DNA of 64,000 bases from Spirochaeta africana DSM 8902 (GTDB taxonomy: Bacteria; Spirochaetota; Spirochaetia; DSM-27196; DSM-8902). The DNA lies in the NCBI RefSeq assembly GCF_000242595.2, contig NC_017098.1:310001-374000 (forward strand), written 5' to 3'. Each line of letters opens with the position of its first letter. Position 1 is the first letter of the stretch. This document shows, one piece after another, positions 42,068 to 51,246 of the stretch. Under the pieces are notes generated by a model, which searched no databases, had not been told where the DNA came from, and saw only the letters and a program-made list of their open reading frames with translations. Position numbers and translations under genes: made by a program.

Positions 42068-43015
42068 GTGAACGACGTACAGAAATGGGCCAACGGGGTT
42101 ATCACCGAGGTAGAGAAGGTTTTCCTGGGCAAGCGACCGGTACTGGAGAAGGTCCTGGTTGCCATGCTGTGTCGCGGTCATGTGCTGATCGAGGACGTGC
42201 CGGGGCTGGGCAAAACGATTCTCGCCAGATCACTCTCGGCTGCCCTTGGGGGCAAGTTTACCCGCATCCAGTGTACGCCTGATCTGCTGCCGGCAGATAT
42301 TCTGGGTGTCTCGATGTATCAGCCAAAAGAGGGAACCTTTCGTTTTCGCAAGGGACCGATCATGGCAAATGTGGTCCTGGTGGACGAAATCAATCGTGCG
42401 ACACCACGCAGCCAGTCGGCACTCCTGGAGGCCATGGGGGAGCATCAGATCAGTGTAGAGGGGCATCAGCTACCGCTGCCGGATCCGTTTTTCCTGCTGG
42501 CAACCGAAAACCCGGTGGAGTTTGATGGCACCTTTCCCCTGCCCGAGGCGCAGAAAGACCGCTTTTTTCTGAGCCTGCACGTCGGGTACCCCGAGCGGGA
42601 TGTGGAGCATCAGGTTATCCTGGCGCAGCGGCGGCGCACACACCCGGTCGAGGATCTGCGGTCTGTCGGGAAGATCGAGGATATAATCGAGCTGCAGAAT
42701 CAGGTTGTACAGATCGCGGTTGATGACCTTGTGGTGAAATACATCCTGGATATTGTTGATGCCACCCGTCACGATGCCGGGATCAGGGTCGGGGTTTCGC
42801 CCCGCGGCAGTCTGGCACTGTACAAGAGCGCCCAGGCTTTGGCCGCTCTGCGAGGACGGGATTATGTGGTGCCCGAGGATGTTACCGAGCTGGTAATACC
42901 GGTACTGGAGAAGCGGATTATCCCCTCGACCGATTCCCGCATCAAGGGGGTTACCGCGATTCAGTTGATAGAGGGGATCCTGGATCGGGTAGAGGTGCCG
43001 GTCAGTCGTGAATAA
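42068..43015 (+). CDS. MoxR-family AAA ATPase
   Basis: 315 residues, standard for MoxR. Walker A EDVPGLGKT, Walker B VVLVDEINRATPRSQSALLEAM, sensor 1 LATENPVEFDGTFPLPEAQKDRF and sensor 2 region VSPRGSLALYKSAQALA. MoxR ATPases are chaperone-like and act with von Willebrand factor A partners on metal-cofactor or envelope complexes. The start is a GTG at 42068 with GGGAGG upstream; the longer frame runs into the promoter. It is the first of three genes, with DUF58 and a membrane protein following. Confidence 0.94.
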   Translation: MNDVQKWANGVITEVEKVFLGKRPVLEKVLVAMLCRGHVLIEDVPGLGKTILARSLSAALGGKFTRIQCTPDLLPADILGVSMYQPKEGTFRFRKGPIMANVVLVDEINRATPRSQSALLEAMGEHQISVEGHQLPLPDPFFLLATENPVEFDGTFPLPEAQKDRFFLSLHVGYPERDVEHQVILAQRRRTHPVEDLRSVGKIEDIIELQNQVVQIAVDDLVVKYILDIVDATRHDAGIRVGVSPRGSLALYKSAQALAALRGRDYVVPEDVTELVIPVLEKRIIPSTDSRIKGVTAIQLIEGILDRVEVPVSRE

Positions 43016-43027
43016 TCCGGGGGCTGC

Positions 43028-44248
43028 ATGAGACCGAACTATCGCGGGCTGCTGATCCTTTTCCTGCTGGTGTATCTCTTTACGCCGGTGGCGGTTATCC
43101 AGTGGTTTGCTGCCACCGGGTTGTGTATGCTGCTGCTGGGCTATCTGTATGTGCGCAGTATCCTGGCCAGTCTGCGCATTCATCGCCGACAGATGTCGAT
43201 CAAAACCTACCGGAATCAACGCACCCCGGTAACCCTGGTGGTAGAGAACCACAGCCGGTTGCCGATACCTCTGCTGGCGGTGATCGATGTTGCCGGATCC
43301 CTGCACAGTGACGGGATGAACCGGCATGTGCTCAGCCTCCGGCCACGTGAGCGACGCAGCTTTACCTACCATGTCAAGAACAACAATCGCGGGCGCTATC
43401 TGCTCGGTCCGATCGAGCTGCGACTGGCAGACCCGCTGGGGTTTTTCAGCCGTAAGGTGGTGGTTCCACTGTCTGGCGAGGTTATCGTGTATCCCGAGTT
43501 GAACCGGCTGGATACCCTGATCAAGGACGGGGTTCCGTCGGGGACGATGCGGGTCAAGAATCCACTGTATGAGGATGTGACCCGTTTTCGCAGCCTGCGT
43601 GAGTACATCAACGGGGACGAGATGCGGCGCATCAACTGGAAAGCCAGTGCCCGGGTCGGCAAGCTGCATGTGTCACAGTACACCCCGACCATCAGCTTTA
43701 CCGGCCTGATCTGCCTGAATCTGAACAGCGAAGACTATGCCCAGCGCGGACGCTACCATGCCGGTGAACGGGCGGTGCAGGTGGCCGCTGCACTGGTCCG
43801 CCATAATCTGGATCGCTCACAACCGGTCGGGATGATCACCAACGGCCACCTCCCGGACGCCAGGGTGCTGAAGGGGTTTATCCCGCCCGGGACTGCCGAT
43901 GAGCACGGGGTCAAACTGCTCGAATTTCTCAGCTGTGTCGAGTTCAGTACACAGGCTCCATCGGTTATGTCGATGCTCCGCGGTCGTATCGAAAGCGGAA
44001 CGGTGGTGCAGTATGTAGGCCCCCGGCTGAGCGATGATGATCTGCTGCGGCTGGCTGCCGAGATCGGGCAGGCTACCCAGGTGGAGTTGTATTACCTGCC
44101 GCAGTCCAGCGGTTCCGGTGCAGCCTCGCACGAGACAACCAAAAGCTCTGCTGCGGCAGCATCGCGGGTCCTGCCGCGGGTGCGGGTGTTCCCGGTAGAG
44201 GATTACGGCAGCGATATAACCACCGCTGCCGAGGGGATAACGGTATGA
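43028..44248 (+). CDS. DUF58 protein (MoxR partner)
   Basis: 406 residues. Two membrane helices (about 6-45), a beta-rich extracytoplasmic-type region, then the DUF58 core RFRSLREYINGDEMRRINWKASAR around residue 180-200, followed by a vWA-like domain (ISFTGLICLNLNS). DUF58 proteins almost always neighbour MoxR and are thought to be its client or adaptor. GGGGG precedes the ATG. It overlaps the next gene as ATGA. Confidence 0.9.
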   Translation: MRPNYRGLLILFLLVYLFTPVAVIQWFAATGLCMLLLGYLYVRSILASLRIHRRQMSIKTYRNQRTPVTLVVENHSRLPIPLLAVIDVAGSLHSDGMNRHVLSLRPRERRSFTYHVKNNNRGRYLLGPIELRLADPLGFFSRKVVVPLSGEVIVYPELNRLDTLIKDGVPSGTMRVKNPLYEDVTRFRSLREYINGDEMRRINWKASARVGKLHVSQYTPTISFTGLICLNLNSEDYAQRGRYHAGERAVQVAAALVRHNLDRSQPVGMITNGHLPDARVLKGFIPPGTADEHGVKLLEFLSCVEFSTQAPSVMSMLRGRIESGTVVQYVGPRLSDDDLLRLAAEIGQATQVELYYLPQSSGSGAASHETTKSSAAAASRVLPRVRVFPVEDYGSDITTAAEGITV

Positions 44249-45768
44249 GCCACAAGAAACCGCCGCAGCTGACCTCGCTGGTTATCTACAAGAGAATCGT
44301 GCATCCGGCCATTGCACTTGCTCCGGCTACTCTGGTTCCGTTATTGCTGTTCGCCGCTGCTATAGATGCGGCGGGTATGCCGGTTCCCTGGCTGGCTATG
44401 GTGGCGGTGCAGCTGCTGTGCGGGGTGACAGCCGTGGTATGTGAATACCTTTTTCGTTCCGAGCACGCCTCGGTAACCGCCCGCCTGCGGGAGTTCGGTC
44501 TGTTGTTCGGGGGGCTGTACCTGGCGGTCTCGCTGCGCTACGGTGCCGACCGGGAGCCGCGATTCGCCTTCATCCTGGATCATCTGCTGTTGCTGGGCCC
44601 CGGTTTTCTGACCTGGTGGCTGACTACAGAGGGGATGGTTCGCCTTGAGTCACGGCTGCAGGTGCTGCGGCTCAAGCAGGGCAAGCACGGGGATGAACTG
44701 CACCATATGCTGCGTGACAACAATGAGTTTATTGGTGAGACCATTGTCGCCTTGCGGGGGATGCTGGGGATGCAAAGCTTCGCTGTTGTGGGCTCTACGG
44801 TTTATGTCACGGTCCTGGTTCTGTCGATCGGACGACTGGGATGGCCGGTCATTCTGCTGTATCCGCCGCTGGTTATTGTGTACCTGTGGATCCGGTCATA
44901 TCTGTTTGCCTTCTGGGAGGAACTGATACTGGCTTCGGAGGGGCTGCAGCTGCCGTATACCCATCTGCGTCGGCGGGTTCGTCTGGGGCTGATAATGCTG
45001 GTTATCGCAGGGCTGCTGGCAGCTGGCATCTCGCGCAACGATGTGTTGCTGCCGCATCAGATCCTGCTGGCCCCGATTAATGCGGTGATTCAGCTGTTCA
45101 ACTGGATGGCCGACGGGCAGACCGAGGCCATAACCGAGCTGCCCCGGCAGGTTATGCCCGAGTTCCCGCAGCCTGTGACTGAGCCTGCCGGGCCAGACCG
45201 TGAACCGGGGTGGTTCTCGCAGGTGCTGTGGCCGCTGCTGCGGCAGGGGATGGTGTACGCCATTATCGCAGCGGCGGCAGGTTTCCTGACGGCACCATTC
45301 TTTTCGAAATCCTTTCGTCGCCTGGTCAGGAAGTACGGCCTGCTGCGCAGCCTGGCTGCCGGCATTCGTTATGTGGTGGAGCTGTTTTTCTATCGGATTC
45401 AGTCATTGCGGGGGAAGCAGCCCAAGGAATACACGGTAGTGCGATCGGAACGGGCCGGGCGCCCGGTTTCTGCCGGGGAGCAGGATGAACTTTCACGCCG
45501 CAAGCGCCGGGAGCTGGATCTGCTTGGCCGGGGCTACGAGCGCCTGATTGACTGGGCGGCAGCGCGCGGGGTCCAGTTTCTGCCGAGTGAACCGCCCCAG
45601 TATTTTGCGCAGCGCATCTGCCAGAAACTGCCCCAGGCAGCGCCGGCACTGGACCGGTATATCGAGCTGTTCGAGAAAGGGATATTTTCCACCCGTGAGC
45701 TGCAGGCCGACGAACTGCAAGAGTTTCAGCTCCTGCAGCGCAAGCTGCGACGCATCCGCTCCGCCTGA
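44245..45768 (+). CDS. polytopic membrane protein of the MoxR-DUF58 operon, DUF4129-like C-terminus
   Basis: 507 residues with about eight membrane helices (four in 15-120, three in 170-265, one near 335-355) and a cytoplasmic C-terminal region (about 400-507) whose final part (LLGRGYERLIDWAAARGVQF, then RICQKLPQAAPALDRYIELFE) resembles the DUF4129 segment found at the end of transglutaminase-like MoxR-operon proteins. No transglutaminase catalytic Cys-His-Asp set is seen, so it may be a stripped version. It overlaps the DUF58 gene by 4 bp and converges on the GH3 gene. Confidence 0.72.
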   Translation: MSHKKPPQLTSLVIYKRIVHPAIALAPATLVPLLLFAAAIDAAGMPVPWLAMVAVQLLCGVTAVVCEYLFRSEHASVTARLREFGLLFGGLYLAVSLRYGADREPRFAFILDHLLLLGPGFLTWWLTTEGMVRLESRLQVLRLKQGKHGDELHHMLRDNNEFIGETIVALRGMLGMQSFAVVGSTVYVTVLVLSIGRLGWPVILLYPPLVIVYLWIRSYLFAFWEELILASEGLQLPYTHLRRRVRLGLIMLVIAGLLAAGISRNDVLLPHQILLAPINAVIQLFNWMADGQTEAITELPRQVMPEFPQPVTEPAGPDREPGWFSQVLWPLLRQGMVYAIIAAAAGFLTAPFFSKSFRRLVRKYGLLRSLAAGIRYVVELFFYRIQSLRGKQPKEYTVVRSERAGRPVSAGEQDELSRRKRRELDLLGRGYERLIDWAAARGVQFLPSEPPQYFAQRICQKLPQAAPALDRYIELFEKGIFSTRELQADELQEFQLLQRKLRRIRSA

Positions 45769-45772
45769 TACC

Positions 45773-48112
45773 CTATCTGCTGCCCACCTGTCGTGCAAGT
45801 TTGACGAGCTGCTGCGGAGTGGTCCGCTCGGGGAAAAGCTGTGCCATCTTCTTGAGCGGCATGTTGCGAAACATCTGATCGGTCGGGCGAGTGCCCGACT
45901 GCAGCCGCTTCAGAAACTCCTCCGGGATAACCGTTTCCAGCAGGCGGACAGCCGGCTCGACCTGCAGCCACTCCCCCATCGAGCTCCACTCGTCCAGCAC
46001 CGGTGCCCGACCGATGCGGTGGGGCAGTTCAAGTGGATAGCTGTGACGAATATCCGCGGCATTACGTCCGAACTGCAGCTGGTAGGTTCCCGGATCGGCG
46101 GCAAAGCAACCGCAGCGGGTGTCCCAGTAGCAGAGGTCACGGGCAGTAATGGTCAGTTCGACCCGACGGGTTTCCCCCGGTTCCAGCCGGGCGGTGCAGA
46201 AGCCGCGAAGCTCGCGAACCGGGCGGCGAATACGGGTTGCCGGGGGGCTGACGTACAGCTGGACAACCTCGGTACCCTCCCGGTCCCCGGTGTTGGTTAT
46301 ATTGACCGAGATGCGGTATGTCGTGTCCTGGGGAAGTATAGCGCTCACGGTGGTCAGACTGGGGTCGCTGTAGGTGAACTCGGTGTAGCTGAGGCCGAAT
46401 CCGAAGGGAAATGCTGTTTTGACGCCGACGGTTTCGTAGTAGCGGTACCCGACGAATACACCCTCGCCGTAACGGGCCTCGGTATGCTCACCAGGGAAAT
46501 TGAGGTAACAGGGTGTATCCTCGATGCGTTCGGGAAAACTCTCGGTCAGACGTCCGCGGGGGTTACAGCGGCCGGTCACGACATCCAGGAGTGCCCGTCC
46601 GCTGCCCTGTCCCGCCAGGCCGGCATAGAGAATGCCCGCCGGCAGGTCCCGCCAATCGGTAGCTACCGGCGATCCGGCGACAATGGCGACAACGGTGCGC
46701 GGCTGGGCTGCGCACACAGCGGCAATCAGTTCCGACTGTCCTGCCGGCAGCGCCAGGCTGGTGCGGTCGAAGCCCTCGCTCTCGCAGCTTTCCGGCAGTC
46801 CCACCAGCAGCAGGACAGCATCGGCGGCGGCCGCCGCGTGCGCGGCCTGGTCTATCTGTGCCCGATCCGCCGTGCCGTCTGTAGAGTATCCCTCGGCATA
46901 CTGAACGGCTTGGTACTGCTGTTCGGCCTCGGCGAGTGTGCTCTGGAGGCTGGTCGGGTTCATCTGGCTGCTGCCGCCGCCCTGGAATCTGGGTTCGCGG
47001 GCAAACCTCCCGATTACCGCCAGTCGCGCAACGGTGTCCGGTTCCAGCGGCAGGGTGCGGTGGTGGTTTTTCAGCAGGACAATCCCGGCTGCCGCTGCTG
47101 TACCGGCAAGTTCGTGGTTCGCAGCGGCGGTCGGCATTGACAGGCTGGCAGCAGCAGAGACGGTACGCGGGGCAACCCGCTCTCCCAGCTTGCGCAGGGC
47201 GGCAATGCTGCGCTGTACCGCGGGATGGTGCTCCTGCAGGGCTAGGGAGGTCTGCTGCTGGCTGGCTGTCTTCCGGTCACTGGCGATCTCTTGTTGGCGG
47301 GTAGCATGCTGCTCGCTGGTGGTCCGTGCTCCGGTCTCGGTCGTTTCGGCAAGCCACTCGGCGGTGTTCTGGTCGTTATGCGGCGATGGCCCCGGCATCT
47401 CGAGATCCAGCCCGGCGACCAGAGCTGCGGGCCGGCTGTCGACAGCTGTCCAGTCCGACATGATCAGTCCGTCATAGCCCCATTCCTGGCGGAGGATACC
47501 GGTCAGCAGCCGCTCGTGCTCGCTGCAGTACTGGCCGTTCAGTTTGTTGTAAGCGGTCATCAGGGCCCACGGTTTTCCGGTGTTGATAGCGATCTCGAAG
47601 CCGCGCAGATAGATCTCGCGCAGGGTGCGCTCATCTACCACCGCGTTGATTGTCATGCGGTGGTATTCGGCATTGTTGGCAGCAAAATGCTTGATGGTTG
47701 CTGCCACGCCGTTGGACTGCAGGCCGCGGATAAAGGCCCCGGCCAGTATGCCGGAGACAACCGGATCCTCGGCGTAATACTCGAAGTTGCGGCCTCCCAG
47801 CGGTGAACGCTTTATATTCAGGCCAGGCCCCAGCAGGATCTGAACCCCCAGTTCGCGACATTCCCGGGCGATGGCAGCACCCACCTGTTCAACGAGTTCG
47901 ACATCCCAGGAGTTGGCCAGACAGGCGGTGGTCGGAAATGCGGTGGCTGGTATCGAGTAATCGAGGTTGGCTGCGTCCAGGGTTTTGCGCACCCCATGGG
48001 GGCCGTCGCTCATGGTCAGATCGCTGATCCCGATTTCCGGACAGCTGCGAGTACTCCAGGCGGTGGCCCCCGAGGATAGAGCGGCAATCTGCTGTATGGT
48101 CAGTTTGTTCAT
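45773..48112 (-). CDS. GH3 beta-glucosidase-type glycoside hydrolase
   Basis: 779 residues. An N-terminal catalytic barrel (SDGPHGVRK, then IKHFAANNAEYHRM, then nucleophile Asp220 in GLIMSDWTAV), an alpha/beta domain (VLLVGLPESCESEGFDR, then GLAGQGSGRALLDVVTG) and a C-terminal fibronectin-III-like domain (GTEVVQLYVSPP). It is cytoplasmic, as no signal peptide is seen. A segment rich in Gln, Thr, Ala and Glu (about 250-300) is inserted after the barrel and is not typical of the family. It overlaps by 4 bp the TetR gene, which probably controls it. Confidence 0.94.
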   Translation of the reverse strand: MNKLTIQQIAALSSGATAWSTRSCPEIGISDLTMSDGPHGVRKTLDAANLDYSIPATAFPTTACLANSWDVELVEQVGAAIARECRELGVQILLGPGLNIKRSPLGGRNFEYYAEDPVVSGILAGAFIRGLQSNGVAATIKHFAANNAEYHRMTINAVVDERTLREIYLRGFEIAINTGKPWALMTAYNKLNGQYCSEHERLLTGILRQEWGYDGLIMSDWTAVDSRPAALVAGLDLEMPGPSPHNDQNTAEWLAETTETGARTTSEQHATRQQEIASDRKTASQQQTSLALQEHHPAVQRSIAALRKLGERVAPRTVSAAASLSMPTAAANHELAGTAAAAGIVLLKNHHRTLPLEPDTVARLAVIGRFAREPRFQGGGSSQMNPTSLQSTLAEAEQQYQAVQYAEGYSTDGTADRAQIDQAAHAAAAADAVLLLVGLPESCESEGFDRTSLALPAGQSELIAAVCAAQPRTVVAIVAGSPVATDWRDLPAGILYAGLAGQGSGRALLDVVTGRCNPRGRLTESFPERIEDTPCYLNFPGEHTEARYGEGVFVGYRYYETVGVKTAFPFGFGLSYTEFTYSDPSLTTVSAILPQDTTYRISVNITNTGDREGTEVVQLYVSPPATRIRRPVRELRGFCTARLEPGETRRVELTITARDLCYWDTRCGCFAADPGTYQLQFGRNAADIRHSYPLELPHRIGRAPVLDEWSSMGEWLQVEPAVRLLETVIPEEFLKRLQSGTRPTDQMFRNMPLKKMAQLFPERTTPQQLVKLARQVGSR

Positions 48113-48804
48113 GAAAGTCTCCTTTTCAGGTCGGGTTGGTAGTTCGGGTCGGCAGCGATCGAACGCAGCACCATCTCGCAGAACATGACCGGCAGCACCT
48201 GCATATCGAGATTGTGCTCCCGCGCAAGGATGGCCTCGCGCGCTGCGATCCGGTGTGCGGTTGCAATAAACACATTCCCGATAAACGCCGAGGTGGCGTG
48301 CGGATCGATGTCGCTGCGCATGCTCCCGTCGCGAATCCCCTGTGCCAGCAGTTGCACAGTGTTGCTGAAACCCGACAGCGCCTGGCGATACTGCTGCTCG
48401 AGTTCCTGATTCGGATAGCTGATCGAGTAGTGCTGGTCGAACAGGCCGACGAATCTGAAATGATGCCGGTGCCGGCGGAAATACGCCAGATAGCCTGTCA
48501 GTTTATGCTCCAGCCGTATCAGCGCCGATACATCGGCCAGACTGCGGTTGTCCGCCCCGGTGGTGTACAGCTCGCCGCTCTGGTGAAACTCCTGCAGAAT
48601 TCTGATTTCCACCGCAAACAGCAGTTCATCCTTGCCGCTGAAATGTTTGTACAGGGTTACCCGGCTCAGGCCGGCGCGGGCAGCGATCTGCTGCATTGTT
48701 ACCGCTTGAATCCCGTGCTGCAGGAACAGCTGTTCGGCGGCATCCAGCAGTTTGAGCCGGTTGGTATCGCGCTGCTCGTGATGCAGGGTCTTTGTAGTTG
48801 ACAT
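48109..48804 (-). CDS. TetR-family transcriptional regulator
   Basis: 231 residues. The N-terminal helix-turn-helix is clear: LLDAAEQLFLQHGIQAVTMQQIAARAGLSRVTLYKHF. The C-terminal 170 residues are the helical ligand-binding domain. Translation is coupled to the GH3 gene (ATGA overlap). A perfect palindrome overlaps its own -10 region, so it very likely represses itself and the glycosidase until a sugar or glycoside-derived inducer binds. The ligand is inferred from context only. Confidence 0.92.
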   Translation of the reverse strand: MSTTKTLHHEQRDTNRLKLLDAAEQLFLQHGIQAVTMQQIAARAGLSRVTLYKHFSGKDELLFAVEIRILQEFHQSGELYTTGADNRSLADVSALIRLEHKLTGYLAYFRRHRHHFRFVGLFDQHYSISYPNQELEQQYRQALSGFSNTVQLLAQGIRDGSMRSDIDPHATSAFIGNVFIATAHRIAAREAILAREHNLDMQVLPVMFCEMVLRSIAADPNYQPDLKRRLS

Positions 48805-48806
48805 AA

Positions 48807-48821
48807 TGTAAACAGTTTACA
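48807..48821. promoter_or_regulatory. TetR-type operator, perfect 15-bp palindrome
   Basis: TGTAAAC-A-GTTTACA lies 2 nt upstream of the tetR start codon and covers the -10 element at 48814-48819. Confidence 0.8.
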
Positions 48822-48842
48822 GTGTGTTAATGGTATTGGCAA
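48814..48842 (-). promoter_or_regulatory. promoter of the tetR-GH3 operon
   Basis: On the minus strand: TTGCCA (48837-48842), 17-nt spacer, TAAACT (48814-48819). The start point would be about 3 nt before the ATG at 48804 and inside the operator. Confidence 0.55.
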
Positions 48843-48871
48843 GTCGGACATCCCGACCCGCCTGGTGCTGT

Positions 48872-48900
48872 TTGCGCAAACCCCCGGTTGTGCGTACAAT
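48872..48900 (+). promoter_or_regulatory. sigma70-like promoter, leaderless type (48907 kinase)
   Basis: TTGCGC (48872-48877), 17-nt spacer, TACAAT (48895-48900), then 6 nt to the ATG at 48907. Confidence 0.6.
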
Positions 48901-48906
48901 GAGGGA

Positions 48907-50673
48907 ATGAAAAAGAGCATCCTGCTGGTGCTGATAATCCTGATAAGCTGTACGGCACTGGGCCTGAGTCTCTTTTTCGGTCTGTCATTCTCCCGCGAGA
49001 TGGACCGACTCGTGCAGCGAGATCGCTCCGAGGTGGCTTCCCAGGTTGCGCACCGCCTGGCACTGCTGGACGACATACTGCTGGTGCTGGAGCGGGATAT
49101 TCGCCACCAGACCGAGGAGATGCTGCAGCAGGCATACCGGCGGCTGCGGCAGCTTGAACCCGATCCGGCCGCCTGGGACGACCAGCTGCTGCAGCGGGTT
49201 GCCGGGGAGACAGGTGAGATCGATCTGTACATTATCGAGTCTGACCTGGTTATCCGCCGTACCACCTTTGTTCCCGACCGGGGGCTGAAGCTGGGCGAGG
49301 TCGGTCCCCTGTTTGCGCAGTTCCTGCAGGATGTGATCGGCAGCGGCGAGGTGTTTACCCAGCGTTTTTCCATCTCCAATCAAACCGGAAGGTTGATGAC
49401 CTACTCCTACTATAGCCCGCCAGGCAGTAATTTCATCCTGCAGGCCTCGCTGGAGTTTCGCCAGGCCATGCTTCGACAGGGGCTCGACTTTTCCCCCCAG
49501 CGGCTGTTCGATTCCCTGCTGAAGGAGCATAGCTTTGTGCGTGGTGCTGACCTGATTACCTTTACCGGTCTGGCTACCTGGTCGTTGGTAACCGGTGAAC
49601 TGGTAGAACTGCCCCCGGATGTGCTGGCAGAACTGCGGGCTGATCGCGAGGTGCGCTATGTCGAAGACGATATTCTGGTCTCCTATCAGCCGCAGGCCTT
49701 TCTGTCGCAGGACAATCCGTATGGTGAGCTGTTCGTGCTGGAGCTCCGCTACGATTTGGGATATTACCAGGCGGTTCTGCAACGGTTTATTCTGCGCGGC
49801 GCGCTGATCACCCTGATTCTGACAATCATTCTCTCGGCGCTTGCCGGTGTCATTCTTGAACGCAGTCTTATCCGCGGGGTAGGCAACTTCCGGGCAGCGC
49901 TGCTGCAGGCCAGCGAAGGCAGGTATGATGTCAGGCTGCCGGTTGTGCATCGCATCAATGAGTATCGGGAAATATCCATGGCCTTTAACCGCCTGGTTGC
50001 CTCGGCCGCCGAGCGTGAACACCGGCTGGAGCAACAGGCCCGGGACCTCTCTGTCGCGCTGACCCAGCGCGACGTGCTGCTGCGGGAGATTCATCATCGG
50101 GTCAAGAACAATCTGCAGATCATCACGAGCCTGATCTCGATCGAGCAGGGCCGGGTGGATTCAGCCGCAGCCGGAGTTTTTACCCAGATCAATACCCGGG
50201 TGCGGGCGATGTCAGCAGTACACGAGATCCTGTACGAGGCTGACAACCTGCAGGGGGCCCAACTGGAGGAGCTGGTTGATCGGGTGTTCCGTTCGGTTAC
50301 CGCGGTATATGGCCTGGACAGTCGTGCCTGCACCTTCTCCTACAATCTCCCGGAAATGATTCTGCCGGTTGATATCGCCATTCCGCTGGCGCTGATCATG
50401 ACCGAGGCCATCACCAACTCGGTCAAGTATGCCGGCAGCGATGATGGACAGGAGGATGTTGCTCTGCGTGTTGCCGCTTCTCGCCTGGCTGAGGGCGGCT
50501 GGCAGCTTGAGCTGCGGGATAACGGCCCCGGGTTTCCGGAGGAGGTGGGGTTTTCCGACGGGTTCGGCTTTGTGCTGATGCGGGGGCTTGCCGAGCAGAT
50601 CGGCGGCAGTCTGCAGCTCGACAGCGACTACGGGGCGGTGGTGCGGGTGATACTCCCTGATCCGACCGGGTAG
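48907..50673 (+). CDS. membrane sensor histidine kinase, HisKA_2 family
   Basis: 588 residues. A transmembrane helix (4-25), a large periplasmic sensor region (26-295) with a CACHE-like pattern, a second helix (about 298-320), a HAMP-like linker, and a HisKA_2 dimerisation domain with LLREIHHRVKNNLQIITSLISIE (phospho-acceptor His near 395). The HATPase domain has MTEAITNSVKY and DNGPGF. HisKA_2 kinases often pair with regulators encoded elsewhere, and none is adjacent. The ATG at 48907 follows a -10 by 6 nt; the frame open from 48865 contains the promoter and is rejected. Confidence 0.92.
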   Translation: MKKSILLVLIILISCTALGLSLFFGLSFSREMDRLVQRDRSEVASQVAHRLALLDDILLVLERDIRHQTEEMLQQAYRRLRQLEPDPAAWDDQLLQRVAGETGEIDLYIIESDLVIRRTTFVPDRGLKLGEVGPLFAQFLQDVIGSGEVFTQRFSISNQTGRLMTYSYYSPPGSNFILQASLEFRQAMLRQGLDFSPQRLFDSLLKEHSFVRGADLITFTGLATWSLVTGELVELPPDVLAELRADREVRYVEDDILVSYQPQAFLSQDNPYGELFVLELRYDLGYYQAVLQRFILRGALITLILTIILSALAGVILERSLIRGVGNFRAALLQASEGRYDVRLPVVHRINEYREISMAFNRLVASAAEREHRLEQQARDLSVALTQRDVLLREIHHRVKNNLQIITSLISIEQGRVDSAAAGVFTQINTRVRAMSAVHEILYEADNLQGAQLEELVDRVFRSVTAVYGLDSRACTFSYNLPEMILPVDIAIPLALIMTEAITNSVKYAGSDDGQEDVALRVAASRLAEGGWQLELRDNGPGFPEEVGFSDGFGFVLMRGLAEQIGGSLQLDSDYGAVVRVILPDPTG

Positions 50674-50680
50674 CAGCGTG

Positions 50681-51109
50681 TCAGTCGAGATACAGCGGTA
50701 AATCGAACGGGTGCGGCTGATTGCGGTAGCTGAACAGCAGGCGCAGATTGGTCATCCGGCCGTTGTAGCGGATGTAGCTGTGATCCCAGTCCAGCGGCTC
50801 CCCGTTCAGGTAGATGGTATACAGCTGCGGCGCAACCTTGACCACCCGTGCCTGCCGCACCGCAACGGTTCGCCGGGGCAGCGGTCCTGGCGACTGACTG
50901 TCTGGCGGGTCTACCTGCTGGATCAGGGTGGTGCGGCGCAGCATCCAGACTGCCTGCACCGCGTCGTAGCCGGTCACGGCAAACTCCTGGCTGGGTCCGG
51001 GCAGCTGCGGCGGTTCAAAGGTCCGGTCGTAATCGTAACGCGGGTCAGCCAGCAGCATCCCCGGTATAGCCAGCAGCAGGAAAATGACGAACCGATACAC
51101 AGGCAGCAT
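50681..51109 (-). CDS. hypothetical exported protein
   Basis: 142 residues, family not recognised. It has a signal peptide (1-21, ending MLLA-DP), a Pro-rich stretch, a basic beta-rich middle (RRTVAVRQARVVKVAPQLYTIYLNG) and a short aromatic C-terminus. It converges on the histidine kinase (stop codons 7 bp apart). A leaderless-type promoter lies upstream at 51116-51144. Confidence 0.6.
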   Translation of the reverse strand: MLPVYRFVIFLLLAIPGMLLADPRYDYDRTFEPPQLPGPSQEFAVTGYDAVQAVWMLRRTTLIQQVDPPDSQSPGPLPRRTVAVRQARVVKVAPQLYTIYLNGEPLDWDHSYIRYNGRMTNLRLLFSYRNQPHPFDLPLYLD

Positions 51110-51115
51110 ACCCGG

Positions 51116-51144
51116 TATATCGGCGCCCCTGCAGACGGACTCAA
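51116..51144 (-). promoter_or_regulatory. sigma70-like promoter, leaderless type (51109 gene)
   Basis: On the minus strand: TTGAGT (51139-51144), 17-nt spacer, GATATA (51116-51121), then 6 nt to the ATG at 51109. Confidence 0.45.
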
Positions 51145-51156
51145 TAACTTATAAAT

Positions 51157-51183
51157 ATTCATGAATTCTGTAAATGTATACAT
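51157..51183. promoter_or_regulatory. two adjacent 10-bp palindromes upstream of the TrpX-like operon
   Basis: ATTCATGAAT (51157-51166) and ATGTATACAT (51174-51183), centres 17 bp apart. A TGATATAAC extended -10 (51216-51224) follows downstream. The arrangement looks like an operator for the ABC operon. Confidence 0.4.
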
Positions 51184-51246
51184 GGACAGATCCGGGAGGC
51201 TTGGGTAAAATACCGTGATATAACAAATCAAACCAAGGAGTTGGGT

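Noticed and set aside
45548-47140. 530-codon open frame antisense to the GH3 gene
   Set aside because: The GH3 protein on the other strand is complete. The antisense product is low-complexity without recognisable domains.
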